Shown: piece after piece, positions 16,825 through 26,608 of the stretch
Layout: every line of letters starts with the position of its first letter
How positions within the stretch are numbered: the stretch's first letter is position 1
Assembly: GCF_003151075.1 (NCBI RefSeq)
Contig: NZ_CP029482.1
Location: 3,410,001-3,474,000, forward strand
Direction: 5' to 3'
Length of the DNA stretch: 64,000 nt
DNA from: Pseudomonas sp. 31-12
GTDB lineage: Bacteria > Pseudomonadota > Gammaproteobacteria > Pseudomonadales > Pseudomonadaceae
Notes under the pieces: generated by a model
Seen by the model: the letters and a program-made list of their open reading frames with translations, nothing else
What the model was told of the DNA's origin: nothing
The model's database searches: none
Made by a program: the position numbers and the translations under genes

Positions 16825-18165
16825 ATGATGGACGCTGATCTGCTGGCCGAGGTGCGCGCCTTTCGCCAACGCCACCCTGATGTACGTTATGTCGACCTGA
16901 TTTCCCTGGACATTCCGGGGCACTTCTACGGCAAGCGCTATCCCGTTGAAATGCTGGAAAAGGTCGCGGCCGGCAGCGCGCTGAAGCTGCCGCAAAACTG
17001 CGTGCTGCTGGGTGTACAAGGTGGATTGTTCAAGATTGGCGACTACTGCTTTAACGACGGCGACCCGGATGCGCTGCGCCGCCTGGTGCCGGGCACACTC
17101 AAACCGGTGAGCTGGGAAGCGCAACCGCTGGGGCAAATGCTGATCACCTCGGACGGCACCGAGCAACCGATCGTGTTCGAACCGCGCCAGGTGCTGGCGC
17201 AGGTGTTGGACCGGCTCGCCGGCAAGGGCATTCATCCGGTGGTGGCATTCGAACTCGAGTTCTATCTGTTCGATAAAAAGCTGCGCGACGGGCTGCCGCA
17301 GTTTCCCCGGGATGACCTGACCGACGATGCCGACGATCAACCGAACATGCACATCGAGCGCCTGTCGCGCTTTGCGCCGGTGCTTGATGACATGGTCGAG
17401 ACGTCGCAGGCGCAAGGCATCGACACCACGGTGATCACCGCCGAACTCGGCCCGGGCCAGTTCGAAATCAATTTCGGCCATCTCGACGATGGTTTGCGTG
17501 CGGCGGACTGGGCGGCGTTGTTTTGTCGCAGCACCCGTGGCGTGGCCCTGAAACACGGCTACCGCGCCAGCTTCATGGCCAAGCCTTACTTGCAGCACCC
17601 GGGCAGCGGCATGCATGTACACGTCAGCCTTTATGACGCCGCCGGCAATAACATTCTCGCGGCGAATCAGCAGCAATCACTGCGTCATGCCGTGGCGGGA
17701 TGCCTGGAACTGCTGCCGCATTGCATGCCGATCTTCGCACCGAACCAGAATGCTTTTCGTCGTCTGGGCGGCACGACTAACATCGCCACGCGGGCGAGCT
17801 GGGGCTTCGAGGATCGTGATGCGTGCCTGCGCATTCCGGAATCCGATGCGAAAAACCTGCGCATCGAACATCGCCTGTCGGGTGCCGATGCCAACCCGTA
17901 TCTGGTGCTGGCGGCGATTCTGGTGGGACTCGAACATGGCCTGGAAGCGGGCAACGAACCGATCCTGCCGCTTAACGAAGACCGCAGCAGCGGGGTCGAC
18001 TTTCCGCTGGAGATGCTCGAAGCGGTGCGCGCCATGCAGCATCAACCGCAGTTGCGCGAAGGGCTGGGGGCGGAGTTCGTCGACGTGTATTGCGAGAACA
18101 AGCGCCAGGATCATCTGGCGTTCATGCAGGAGATCAGTGCCCGGGAGTATCGCTGGTATCTGTAA
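16825..18165 (+). CDS. puuA: Glutamine-synthetase-family ligase (gamma-glutamylpolyamine synthetase)
   Basis: A 446-residue ATP-dependent ligase of the GlnA superfamily. Key segments are the beta-grasp N-terminus (VDLISLDIPGHFYGKRYP), the metal/glutamate motif VAFELEFYLF, the HPGSGMHVHVSL catalytic strand, and NAFRRLGGTTNIATRASWG. The adenylylation tyrosine region of true GlnA is not evident. It would attach glutamate to the amine as the first step before the PuuB-like oxidase. Two adjacent Met codons (16825 and 16828) compete as start. It could instead serve another amine. Confidence 0.8.
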   Translation: MMDADLLAEVRAFRQRHPDVRYVDLISLDIPGHFYGKRYPVEMLEKVAAGSALKLPQNCVLLGVQGGLFKIGDYCFNDGDPDALRRLVPGTLKPVSWEAQPLGQMLITSDGTEQPIVFEPRQVLAQVLDRLAGKGIHPVVAFELEFYLFDKKLRDGLPQFPRDDLTDDADDQPNMHIERLSRFAPVLDDMVETSQAQGIDTTVITAELGPGQFEINFGHLDDGLRAADWAALFCRSTRGVALKHGYRASFMAKPYLQHPGSGMHVHVSLYDAAGNNILAANQQQSLRHAVAGCLELLPHCMPIFAPNQNAFRRLGGTTNIATRASWGFEDRDACLRIPESDAKNLRIEHRLSGADANPYLVLAAILVGLEHGLEAGNEPILPLNEDRSSGVDFPLEMLEAVRAMQHQPQLREGLGAEFVDVYCENKRQDHLAFMQEISAREYRWYL

Positions 18166-18277
18166 TGCACTTTTATAAAGCTTTCGTGGTGCGTCATGCA
18201 CTACGCCAAGGCAGAAACGGCAGAACCGATCCCTGACAAACCCCGGCGCAAGCCTTAAAACACTGATATTCAGCGCT

Positions 18278-18293
18278 TGGCACAATCGCTGCA
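18278..18293 (+). promoter_or_regulatory. Sigma-54 (RpoN) -24/-12 promoter for nirBD
   Basis: TGGCAC-N5-CTGCA matches the TGGCAC-N5-TTGCW consensus at all but one base with exact spacing. It lies about 207 nt before nirB, leaving a long leader. Nitrogen-assimilation genes are classically RpoN/NtrC-dependent, which supports the call. Confidence 0.65.
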
Positions 18294-18425
18294 TTACATC
18301 GATCAGGCCCACCGTAAACGCAGTCGAGTGGGCAGCCCCCTCGGTCAACGACGATCGATTCGTGGGCAACATCGGTGGGTCAGGCATAGACGTCTGGTTT
18401 CAACACCGCAAAAGAACAGGCAAAG

Positions 18426-18461
18426 ACGCCTGGAACCGCAAGGTTTCAGGCGTTTTTTTTT
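18426..18461 (+). terminator. Leader attenuator terminator upstream of nirB
   Basis: A 12-bp stem (ACGCCTGGAACC pairing with GGTTTCAGGCGT, one G-U) capped by a GCAA tetraloop is followed by nine T. It lies between the sigma-54-like promoter and the nirB start, so it must be read through for expression. A second hairpin, GCCCAC/GTGGGC, sits at 18307-18333. This layout matches leaders controlled by the ANTAR antiterminator NasT/NasR. Confidence 0.75.
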
Positions 18462-18499
18462 GCTTTTTGAACCGTGATGGGCTTAGCCGGGTGCTTCTT

Positions 18500-21061
18500 A
18501 TGAATTCCAATGTGGCCGCGTTGAACAAGCTGCAAACGCTGATCGTGATCGGTAACGGCATGGTCGGACACCATTGTGTCGAACAGCTGATCGAGCGCGG
18601 GGCGCTTGATCACTATCGGCTGCACGTCTTCAGCGAGGAGCCGATGCGTGCCTACGACCGGGTGCACCTTTCCGAATACTTCACCGGCCGTGATGCCGAA
18701 TCGCTCGCCTTGGGTGAAGCTTCGCTGTACCAGACTCCGGGTGTCACCTTGCATTTGGGTGTGCCGGTCCTGGAAATCGACCGCGCCCGACGCCAGCTGG
18801 TCACCGCCCAAGGCTGCGTCGCTTACGACAAATTGGTCCTGGCCACCGGGTCCTATCCGTTTGTGCCGCCGATCGAAGGCGCCGAGGGCGATTCGCGCCT
18901 GGTGTACCGCACCCTTGAAGACCTCGATGCGATCCGTGCCGCTGCGTCCAATGCCCGACGCGGCGTGGTCGTCGGCGGTGGCTTGCTCGGGCTGGAAGCC
19001 GCCAACGCCCTGAAAAGCCTGGGCCTGGAAGCCCACGTGGTGGAATTCGCCCCGCGCCTGATGCCGGTGCAGCTGGACGAGCAGGGCGGCCGTGCGCTCA
19101 AGGCACAGATCGAACGCCTCGGCGTCGGTGTGCACCTGTCACGCGGCACTCAATCGATCAGCGCCGGCGAGGAATACCGCTATCGGATGAATTTCGCCAA
19201 TGACGAATTCCTTGAAACCGACCTGATCGTGTTTTCCGCCGGTATCCGCGCCCAAGACACCTTGGCCCGCCAGTGCTCGCTGGAAGTCGGCCCGCGTGGC
19301 GGTGTGGTGATTGACAACCAATGCCTGACCAGCGATCCGCACATCTACGCGATCGGCGAGTGCGCCGCGTGGAACGGCAGCATCTTTGGCCTGGTCGCCC
19401 CGGGTTACCAGATGGCCCGCGGTGTTGCTGCACTGTTGTGCAACGAAGCCGCCGAGCCGTTCATGGGCGCGGACATGTCGACCAAGCTCAAGCTGCTGGG
19501 CGTCGACGTCGGCTCCATCGGCGATGCGCACGGCAGCACGCCGGGCTCGCGCAGTTATCAGTTCATCGACGAAACCACCGCCAGCTATCGCCGCCTGGTG
19601 GTCGATGCGACCGGCAAACACGTGCTCGGCGCGGTGCTGGTTGGTGACAACAGCTATTACGACACGCTGCTGCAATACATGCAGAACGCGATCGCACTGC
19701 CGGCGGAACCTGCGAGCCTGATTCTGCCGTCGTCCGAAGGCGCGCCAACCCTGGGCCCGGGCGCATTGCCCGAGTCGGCCACGGTGTGCTCGTGCCACAA
19801 CGTCACCAAGGGTTCCATCTGCTCGGCCATCGACGGTGGCTGCACCGACCTCGGCCTGCTCAAGTCGCAAACCAAGGCCTGCACCGGTTGCGGCGGTTGT
19901 GCCGGGTTGCTCAAGCAAGTGTTCGAGCATGAGCTGATCGCCCGTGGCGTCAGCGTCGACAAGAGCCTGTGCGAACACTTTGCCTACACTCGCCAGGAGC
20001 TTTACGCGCTGGTACGGGTTGAAGGCGTGATCACCTTCGAAGAACTGCTGGCCAAGCATGGCCGTGGCCACACCGGTTGCGACGTCTGCAAGCCGGCGGT
20101 GGGCTCGATCCTCGCGTCGTGCTGGAACCAGCCGATCATGGACGCCTCACTCGTGCCGTTGCAGGACACCAACGACACCTTCATGGCCAACATGCAGAAA
20201 AACGGCACCTATTCGGTGGTGCCGCGCATCCCCGGTGGCGAGATCACCGCCGACAAACTGATCGCCATCGGCGTGGTGGCGAAGAAATACGACCTCTACA
20301 CCAAAATCACTGGCGGCCAGCGCATCGACCTGTTTGGCGCGCAGTTGCACGAGTTGCCGGACATCTGGGCCGAGCTGATTGAAGCGGGCTTCGAAACCGG
20401 GCATGCCTACGGTAAATCGACTCGCACGGTGAAGTCCTGCGTCGGCAGCACCTGGTGCCGTTACGGCGTGCAGGACAGCGTGCAAATGGCGCTGACCATC
20501 GAGGATCGCTACAAAGGCCTGCGCTCGCCGCACAAGCTCAAGTTCGCGGTGTCCGGTTGCACCCGTGAATGCGCCGAAGCCCAGAGCAAAGACGTCGGCG
20601 TGATCGCCACCGAGAAAGGCTGGAACCTTTACATCGCCGGCAACGGCGGCATGCGCCCACGTCACGCCGAGCTGTTTGCCACTGACCTGGACGATGAAAC
20701 CCTGATCCGCTACATCGACCGCTTCCTGATGTTCTACATCCGCACCGCCGACAAATTGCAGCGCACTTCGGTATGGCGTGAAAGCCTGGAAGGCGGCCTC
20801 GATTTCCTCAAGGACGTGATCATCCACGACAGCCTTGGCCTGGGTGAAGAACTCGAATCGCAGATGCAGTTGGTGGTCGACCGTTATGAATGCGAGTGGG
20901 CCAACGCCCTCAAGGACCCGGAAAAACTCAAGCGTTTCCGTACCTTCGTTAACGATAAACGCCCGGACCCGGACATCCACTTTGTCCAGGAACGCGGCCA
21001 GCGGCGCCCGATCATGGCCGCCGAACTCAACCTTATCCCTGTCACCGAGGAGATTGCCTGA
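18500..21061 (+). CDS. nirB: Assimilatory nitrite reductase, large subunit
   Basis: An 853-residue NAD(P)H-dependent nitrite reductase. In order: an FAD/NAD(P)H oxidoreductase domain (IVIGNGMVGHHCVEQL near the start, second nucleotide fold at VVVGGGLLGLEAANAL), a BFD-type [2Fe-2S] domain (CSCHNVTKG...ACTGCGGCAGLL), and the siroheme/[4Fe-4S] half with Cys ligands in SCVGSTWCRYG and GCTRECAEAQ. It reduces nitrite to ammonium in the cytoplasm. Start 18500 is chosen because the upstream frame runs through the attenuator hairpin. Its stop overlaps nirD (TGATG). Confidence 0.95.
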   Translation: MNSNVAALNKLQTLIVIGNGMVGHHCVEQLIERGALDHYRLHVFSEEPMRAYDRVHLSEYFTGRDAESLALGEASLYQTPGVTLHLGVPVLEIDRARRQLVTAQGCVAYDKLVLATGSYPFVPPIEGAEGDSRLVYRTLEDLDAIRAAASNARRGVVVGGGLLGLEAANALKSLGLEAHVVEFAPRLMPVQLDEQGGRALKAQIERLGVGVHLSRGTQSISAGEEYRYRMNFANDEFLETDLIVFSAGIRAQDTLARQCSLEVGPRGGVVIDNQCLTSDPHIYAIGECAAWNGSIFGLVAPGYQMARGVAALLCNEAAEPFMGADMSTKLKLLGVDVGSIGDAHGSTPGSRSYQFIDETTASYRRLVVDATGKHVLGAVLVGDNSYYDTLLQYMQNAIALPAEPASLILPSSEGAPTLGPGALPESATVCSCHNVTKGSICSAIDGGCTDLGLLKSQTKACTGCGGCAGLLKQVFEHELIARGVSVDKSLCEHFAYTRQELYALVRVEGVITFEELLAKHGRGHTGCDVCKPAVGSILASCWNQPIMDASLVPLQDTNDTFMANMQKNGTYSVVPRIPGGEITADKLIAIGVVAKKYDLYTKITGGQRIDLFGAQLHELPDIWAELIEAGFETGHAYGKSTRTVKSCVGSTWCRYGVQDSVQMALTIEDRYKGLRSPHKLKFAVSGCTRECAEAQSKDVGVIATEKGWNLYIAGNGGMRPRHAELFATDLDDETLIRYIDRFLMFYIRTADKLQRTSVWRESLEGGLDFLKDVIIHDSLGLGEELESQMQLVVDRYECEWANALKDPEKLKRFRTFVNDKRPDPDIHFVQERGQRRPIMAAELNLIPVTEEIA

Positions 21062-21438
21062 TGAGCCAGCCCACTACCCGCCGCATCGCTTCCCTGGAAA
21101 CCGCCGACGCTTGGCAAACCGTGTGCGAACAACAGGACCTGGTCAGCAACTCCGGCGTGGTCGTGTGGCTTGACGGCGCGCAAGTGGCGCTGTTCTACCT
21201 GCCCGGCGCTGAGGGCAAGACCCTTTTCGCCATCGACAACCATGACCCGCAATCCGGGGCGAATGTCATCGGCCGCGGCCTGGTCGGCAGCATCAAGGGC
21301 GATCTGGTGGTTGCGTCGCCGATCTACAAACAGCATTTCCGGCTTGAGGACGGCAGTTGCCTGGAGTACCCGCAACAGCGTTTGCGGGTCTGGCCAGTGC
21401 GGTTGAACGGCGGGGTGGTGGAAGTCGGGGTGGTTTGA
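21061..21438 (+). CDS. nirD: Assimilatory nitrite reductase, small subunit
   Basis: A 125-residue Rieske-fold protein of the NirD type. It keeps the fold signature (VWLDGAQVALFYLPG...FAIDNHDPQSGANVIGRGLVG) but lacks the Cys/His pairs of true Rieske clusters, as is usual for NirD. One-base overlap with nirB indicates coupled translation of the two subunits. Confidence 0.92.
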   Translation: MSQPTTRRIASLETADAWQTVCEQQDLVSNSGVVVWLDGAQVALFYLPGAEGKTLFAIDNHDPQSGANVIGRGLVGSIKGDLVVASPIYKQHFRLEDGSCLEYPQQRLRVWPVRLNGGVVEVGVV

Positions 21439-21465
21439 CGGTCATTAACGGCATTGGAGGCAAGT

Positions 21466-21906
21466 ATGAAAACAGCCGCACAGCTGCTCAAACTCAAGGT
21501 CGTGCAAAACCGTCAGGTGCATAGCATCGCGCCTGACGAAATGGTGCTGGACGCATTGAAGCTCATGGCCGAAAAGAACGTCGGGGCACTTCCCGTCATC
21601 GAGAAAGGCCAGGTGGTCGGGGTGATCAGCGAGCGCGATTACGCCCGCAAGGTCGTGTTGCAGGGACGTTCTTCGGTGGGCACGCCGGTGCGTGACATCA
21701 TGAGCGCGCCGGTGGTGACGGCGCCGAGTCAGCAGAGCATCGAGCGCTGCATGGAAGTCATGACCGACAGCCATCTGCGTCATTTGCCGGTGGTGGACGA
21801 CGGTGAACTGATCGGCCTGTTGTCGATTGGCGATCTGGTCAAGGAAGCCATCGTCGAGCAGGCCGATCTGATTCGGCAGCTGGAGCATTACATTCGCGGG
21901 CACTGA
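21466..21906 (+). CDS. CBS-domain pair protein
   Basis: A 146-residue protein made of two CBS motifs: residues about 10-65 (DEMVLDALKLMAEKNVGALPVIEKGQVVGVISERDY) and 75-135 (SIERCMEVMTDSHLRHLPVVDDGELIGLLSIGDLV). Such stand-alone Bateman modules bind adenine nucleotides. The ATG at 21466 follows GGAGGC. It lies 27 bp after nirD and may be read through from that operon; no functional link is shown. Confidence 0.88.
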   Translation: MKTAAQLLKLKVVQNRQVHSIAPDEMVLDALKLMAEKNVGALPVIEKGQVVGVISERDYARKVVLQGRSSVGTPVRDIMSAPVVTAPSQQSIERCMEVMTDSHLRHLPVVDDGELIGLLSIGDLVKEAIVEQADLIRQLEHYIRGH

Positions 21907-21934
21907 AACGGTGGGTGGTCTTGCGCCAAGGCCA

Positions 21935-22579
21935 TCAGCCGACCGGCTCGACGGTACAACTCATTTCCCGTGAGCCTGGTTTCTGGAAAAGCACCACGCC
22001 GCCGTCCTGCCAGAAACTGTAGTTGCCCTGGTAATCCTTGCCGGTATAGCGGGTGCCTGATTCGCTCGGTACCTGGTTCAGGGTGATCGCGGTGTTGGCC
22101 CATTTCAGGTACACGACACCCGGTTGTGTGCTGAAGAAGGTGGCGGCAATCAACGCGTTGAACCCCGCACAACGATACGCGAGGGGGCCTTCGGTGAGTC
22201 GGTCCGGGTCCTTGGTCCGGACAATGGCCGAGCCTTGGCGCAGCTGGTGCGCACGTTCGGCATAACTGCGGATGACGCAGCCTTTTTGCTCCGGTCCCGA
22301 GGCACACTCGTTGCGGGCCGCGATCCAGAACTGCTGGTCGATGATGATGCTGTCCGGGGGCGGCACTGAGCGTTGATCCGTGAGCGCGAGGCGATAAAGG
22401 CGCGTCAGTTCATTGTCCATCTGCATCAGTTGCGGATCACGACAGATCAGCTTTTCGACGGAGGCCTTTGCCTGGGCACAATCGATGCCGGGAGGGGGGG
22501 CTGCATTGGCGCAGGTGCTCACCGCCGCGCACACGCTGGCAGCGAGCAGACAGGTGAAAAGGGCCGTGACCGTTTTCAT
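21935..22579 (-). CDS. Secreted protein with LprI-like and MliC-like lysozyme-inhibitor domains
   Basis: A 214-residue exported protein with a signal peptide (cleavage near CANA-AP). The N-terminal half has the LprI/DUF1311 pattern (DCAQAKASVEKLICRDPQLMQMDNELTRLY...QFWIAARNECASG with paired Cys). The C-terminal half resembles MliC, with YRCAGFNALIAATFFS, VYLKWANTAITL, and GTRYTGKDYQGNYSFWQDGGVVLF. Both families inhibit host or competitor lysozymes in the periplasm. Assignment of the second domain is by eye. Confidence 0.72.
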   Translation of the reverse strand: MKTVTALFTCLLAASVCAAVSTCANAAPPPGIDCAQAKASVEKLICRDPQLMQMDNELTRLYRLALTDQRSVPPPDSIIIDQQFWIAARNECASGPEQKGCVIRSYAERAHQLRQGSAIVRTKDPDRLTEGPLAYRCAGFNALIAATFFSTQPGVVYLKWANTAITLNQVPSESGTRYTGKDYQGNYSFWQDGGVVLFQKPGSREMSCTVEPVG

Positions 22580-22683
22580 GTTGGCTTCACCCAGATCATT
22601 GCTTGATGCCCGGATTGCCGTGGGTGTACGCAGTGTAAGTCAGTGCTCAAAACTTGCCACACCCGCCCGGCGGCGGGTGTGCC

Positions 22684-23964
22684 TCAGAATCGATCCAGAC
22701 GGTACGGATCAATGGCTGGTAACCCATCGGCAGCGGTCGCCGGCGAAGCCAGTTGCGCGATGAGTTCGGCAGTGACCGCGGCCTGCGTCAGGCCCAGGTG
22801 CTGGTGACCGAAGGCGAGCAGCACCTTGCCGTCGCACACCCGGTCGATGATCGGAAGGGAGTCCGGCAAGGACGGGCGAAACCCCATCCATGGTGTCGCC
22901 GCCTCAGCGCTCAAGTCGCGCTTGAACAGGCCGTCACTCAGCCGGTGCAACTGCCAGGCGCGTTCCATCACCGCAGGCCGGTCAAGGCCGGCGAACTCGA
23001 CGGTGCCGGCCAATCGCAGTCCATCGGCCATCGGGGTCATGATGAACTTGCGCTCCAGCGAGGTGACGGCGAACGGCAGCCGTCCGTGTTCATGGGGCAA
23101 CATCAGGTGATAGCCGCGCTCGGTATCCAGCGGCACCTTTTTACCGGTCAGCGCTGCCGTCAGCTTCGCGGAGTGCGCGCCGCAGGCAATCAAGGTCTGG
23201 CGGGCGGTTAATCGGCCCTGGTCGGTGATGAGCGAGACGCCGTTCTCCTGCAGGTTTGCGCCCAGAACCTGCTGCTTGAGGAAATGCACGCCGCCGGCCT
23301 TGGCGGCATGGACCAGTTCGCAAACCACCCGGTAAGGGTCGAGAAAATGCCCGGTGCGCGGAAAGAACAGCCCGCCCTGAATCAGCTCGCTGAGTTGTGG
23401 CGCGGCCTCGCGTACGGCGTTGGCGTCCCAAAAGTCGACCGGCACCTGTTGATGACGCATCCGTGCCTCTAGCGCTTCGATCGCCTGACGCGAGTCGGCG
23501 CGCTCGAACACCAGCAACGAACCGTCCTCACGCAGCAGATCGGGGCGGGCAATGTCCCCCAGCAGACGGTGCCAGGCGCCAAGACTGCTTTCATTGAGCG
23601 CACGGATACCGGCCACGGTCCGCTGGAAGGGAGCCGGGCGCAGATTCAGCAACAGGCGCGTGAACCAGGGCAGGGCGCGCGGCAGGTATTTCCAGTCCAG
23701 GCGCAGCGGGCCCATCGGGTCCATGAGCATGCCGGGCAGGCGCTTGAGGATGGACAGGTCGGCGATTGGAAACACCTGTTCGGTCGCCAGATGCCCGGCA
23801 TTGCCGAACGAGGCTCCCCGGCCGGGGTCCTGCTGGTCGATGACCACCACCCGCAGACCCTGGCGTGCCAGTCGCAGGGCGCAGGCGACGCCGATGATGC
23901 CGGCGCCGACCACGGCGACATCCGCGTTGTCGTGCGGGTTGTTTGCAGCGGGGGAGTCAGACAT
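22684..23964 (-). CDS. D-hydroxyproline dehydrogenase (single-subunit FAD oxidoreductase)
   Basis: A 426-residue D-amino-acid-dehydrogenase-type flavoprotein. It has an N-terminal [21 protein letters not shown] and [15 protein letters not shown], and a C-terminal [19 protein letters not shown]. In this operon it would oxidise cis-4-hydroxy-D-proline to pyrroline-4-hydroxy-2-carboxylate. It corresponds to the homomeric enzyme type described for P. putida rather than the three-subunit type of P. aeruginosa. The start at 23964 overlaps the upstream dehydrogenase stop by 8 bp. Without the context it would only be called a DadA-like oxidoreductase. Confidence 0.82.
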   Translation of the reverse strand: MSDSPAANNPHDNADVAVVGAGIIGVACALRLARQGLRVVVIDQQDPGRGASFGNAGHLATEQVFPIADLSILKRLPGMLMDPMGPLRLDWKYLPRALPWFTRLLLNLRPAPFQRTVAGIRALNESSLGAWHRLLGDIARPDLLREDGSLLVFERADSRQAIEALEARMRHQQVPVDFWDANAVREAAPQLSELIQGGLFFPRTGHFLDPYRVVCELVHAAKAGGVHFLKQQVLGANLQENGVSLITDQGRLTARQTLIACGAHSAKLTAALTGKKVPLDTERGYHLMLPHEHGRLPFAVTSLERKFIMTPMADGLRLAGTVEFAGLDRPAVMERAWQLHRLSDGLFKRDLSAEAATPWMGFRPSLPDSLPIIDRVCDGKVLLAFGHQHLGLTQAAVTAELIAQLASPATAADGLPAIDPYRLDRF

Positions 23965-25540
23965 TTTCCTGGGTTTCCCTCTGGCCATCGAGCAGGCGAC
24001 GCAACTGCAACGGATTGCTGTGCTTGAGCGCGGCAGGCAACAGGGAATCCGGGAAATCCTGATAGCAGACTGGCCGCAGGAACCGCAGAATGGCCGCCGT
24101 GCCGACCGAGGTCGTGCGCGAGTCGGAAGTAGCCGGGAAGGGACCGCCGTGGACCATGGCGTCGCACACCTCGACACCGGTTGGCCAGCCATTGACCAGC
24201 AGGCGACCGGCCTTGCGTTCCAGTGCAGGCAATAACGCTTGGGCGCTTGGCAGATCGGCGTCATCCAGGTGCAGGGTGGCGGTCAACTGACCTTCAAGGT
24301 GTTCGATGACCTGATGAATTTCGTGGTCGTCGGCACATTGCACGATCAGCGATGCAGCACCGAACATTTCTGCCTGCAACATCGTGTCGGCAAGGAAATC
24401 CTGTGCCTGAGTGACGAACAGATGGGCCTGGCACTGGTTCGGCGTTTCACCCTCAAGGCCGTTGGCGGACGCCTCGACACGTTGAAGCATCGAACCGACG
24501 CCTGCCTCATAAGCTTTGAAGATCCCGGGCGTGAGCATGGTCTGCGCGGGGCTGCGCCGGACGAGGTCCGCCGCCGCGTTGATGAAACGATCAAGGGCCG
24601 GACCTAGACGGGCAATCACCAGGCCGGGGTTGGTGCAGAACTGTCCAGCGCCTTGGGTCAGGGAGGCGACAAACCCTTGGGCCAACGCTTCGGCGCGGGA
24701 TTCCAGGGCAGTCGGGAACAGCAACACCGGGTTTATCGAGCTCATTTCCGCGTACACCGGAATGGGTTCGGGACGTGCCTGGGCCGCCTGGCACAACGCG
24801 ATGCCGCCACTGCGCGAACCGGTGAAACCCACAGCCTTGATACGCGAATCGGTGACCAGGGCGATTCCGACTTCGCGGCCGGAACCGAACAGCAGCGAAA
24901 ACACACCTTCGTGCAGCGCACATTTCGCCACGGCCCGGGTCACCGCGCGGCCCACCAGTTCGCTGGTGCCGGGGTGCGCGCCATGGGCCTTGACGATCAC
25001 CGGACAACCGGCGGCCAATGCCGACGCGGTGTCACCGCCAGCGACCGAGAACGCCAGCGGAAAATTGCTCGCGCCGAACACGGCCACCGGCCCCAGCGGC
25101 ACCTGCCGCTGACGCAGGTCCGGGCGCGGCAGGGGTTGGCGTTCAGGCAGCGCTGTGTCGACCCGAACATCCAGCCATTCGCCGGCCCGCACGGTGCGGG
25201 CAAAGGTGCGCAGTTGCTGGCAGGTGCGGCCACGCTCACCCTGGATACGCGGGCGCGGCAGGCCTGTCTCGGCGACAGCCCGCTCGATCAGCTCATCGCC
25301 CACGGCTTCGATTTCATCGGCAATCGCTTCGAGGAACTGCGCGCGTGCAGCCAGTGATGTTTCGCGATAGCTGTCGAAGGCTGAACTCGCCAGAGCGCAG
25401 GCTTGTTCGACATGCTCGTGGGTACCACCGGGATAGGCCGGTTCGAGCGGTTTGTCGGTGGCGGGATTGATCGCCCGGATCGCTTCGCGAGTGCCGGTAA
25501 TGGCGTGCTGACCAATCAGCATCTGGCCTGTCAGAGTCAT
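23957..25540 (-). CDS. Alpha-ketoglutaric semialdehyde dehydrogenase
   Basis: A 527-residue NAD(P)-dependent aldehyde dehydrogenase. Motifs are [49 protein letters not shown], the conserved Glu in [12 protein letters not shown], and the nucleophile Cys in [12 protein letters not shown]. This is the fatty-aldehyde/KGSA branch that produces 2-oxoglutarate as the last step of hydroxyproline degradation. Start 25540 follows a GGAAAG sequence and begins the conserved region. Overlaps the dehydrogenase gene downstream. Confidence 0.88.
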   Translation of the reverse strand: MTLTGQMLIGQHAITGTREAIRAINPATDKPLEPAYPGGTHEHVEQACALASSAFDSYRETSLAARAQFLEAIADEIEAVGDELIERAVAETGLPRPRIQGERGRTCQQLRTFARTVRAGEWLDVRVDTALPERQPLPRPDLRQRQVPLGPVAVFGASNFPLAFSVAGGDTASALAAGCPVIVKAHGAHPGTSELVGRAVTRAVAKCALHEGVFSLLFGSGREVGIALVTDSRIKAVGFTGSRSGGIALCQAAQARPEPIPVYAEMSSINPVLLFPTALESRAEALAQGFVASLTQGAGQFCTNPGLVIARLGPALDRFINAAADLVRRSPAQTMLTPGIFKAYEAGVGSMLQRVEASANGLEGETPNQCQAHLFVTQAQDFLADTMLQAEMFGAASLIVQCADDHEIHQVIEHLEGQLTATLHLDDADLPSAQALLPALERKAGRLLVNGWPTGVEVCDAMVHGGPFPATSDSRTTSVGTAAILRFLRPVCYQDFPDSLLPAALKHSNPLQLRRLLDGQRETQENV

Positions 25541-25602
25541 GGCGCTTTCCTGGAAAAGAGGGTGGCCCGCTGTGGTTTCACAGCGGGTGCGTTCAGGTGA
25601 GA

Positions 25603-26550
25603 TCAGGCGACGTTCTGTTCTGCCGACCAGTTTTTGTACCACTGGCGGAACAACGTGTACTGGTTCTCGGCGTAATGACGCTGGGCATCGCTGAGCGCAT
25701 CGGTCTCGTTGAAATGCAGCGTGTATTCCTTGTCGCCATTGAGCACCATCAAGTGCTTGTAATAGAGCACCAGGTCGCAGCCTTCATCAAAGGACGACAG
25801 GACGGCCAGCGCCGATTCCAGCTCCCTCGCCAGGCGACGAGCCTTGGCGTCGCCTTTGGCTGCCTGCTTGCTCAGGGCGACCAATTGCAGCACTTCGCGG
25901 GGCAGCGCGTTGCCGATCCCGGTGATGGCGCCGGTGGCATTGCAGTTGACGAAACCGTGTACCACTTGAGTATCGACACCGACCATCAGGGTGACGTCAT
26001 CGTCCTTGGACGTGATGTTCTCGGCGGCGTAGCGCAGGTCGGCGGCACCGCCGAACTCTTTGAAGCCGATCAGGTTCGGGTGTTCGCGACGCAGTTCGAA
26101 GAACAGATCCGCACGGGTGGCGAACCCATAGTAAGGGCTGTTGTAGATCACCGACGGCAGATTCGGGGCCGCCTTCAGGATGGCGGAGAAGTGAGCTTTT
26201 TGCGCGGCCGGAGAGGCGCCCCGGGACAGAACGCGCGGGATCACCATCAGACCATGGGCGCCGACTTTGGCCGCATGGGCGGCGTGGGAAATCGCTTCCC
26301 GGCTATTGACCGCGCCAGTACCGACAATCGTCGGAACGCCGGCGGCAACCAGGCGGGCCACGCCTTCCTGACGCTCGCCTTCGGTAAGCAGGGGCCAGTC
26401 GCCCATGGAGCCGCAATACACGACCGCACTCATGCCGATATCAATCAGTTCGCGACCTTTGGCCACCAGCGCGTCGAAGTCGGGTTTTCGCTCGGCCGTG
26501 CAGGGGGTCATCAGTGCCGGAATGCAGCCAGTGAAGATGCTATCGCTCAT
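25603..26550 (-). CDS. 1-pyrroline-4-hydroxy-2-carboxylate deaminase (DapA-family)
   Basis: A 315-residue TIM-barrel protein of the dihydrodipicolinate-synthase/N-acetylneuraminate-lyase family. It has the [20 protein letters not shown] start, the catalytic Tyr context [10 protein letters not shown], and the Schiff-base Lys in [15 protein letters not shown]. In hydroxyproline operons this family deaminates the pyrroline intermediate to alpha-ketoglutaric semialdehyde, feeding the gene downstream. Context makes a DapA role unlikely. Confidence 0.88.
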   Translation of the reverse strand: MSDSIFTGCIPALMTPCTAERKPDFDALVAKGRELIDIGMSAVVYCGSMGDWPLLTEGERQEGVARLVAAGVPTIVGTGAVNSREAISHAAHAAKVGAHGLMVIPRVLSRGASPAAQKAHFSAILKAAPNLPSVIYNSPYYGFATRADLFFELRREHPNLIGFKEFGGAADLRYAAENITSKDDDVTLMVGVDTQVVHGFVNCNATGAITGIGNALPREVLQLVALSKQAAKGDAKARRLARELESALAVLSSFDEGCDLVLYYKHLMVLNGDKEYTLHFNETDALSDAQRHYAENQYTLFRQWYKNWSAEQNVA

Positions 26551-26608
26551 TGTTGTAACTCCTTGAAGCGTTCATTCAAATGGATTGAGGGAAGTGCCGC
26601 GTGGTCGC

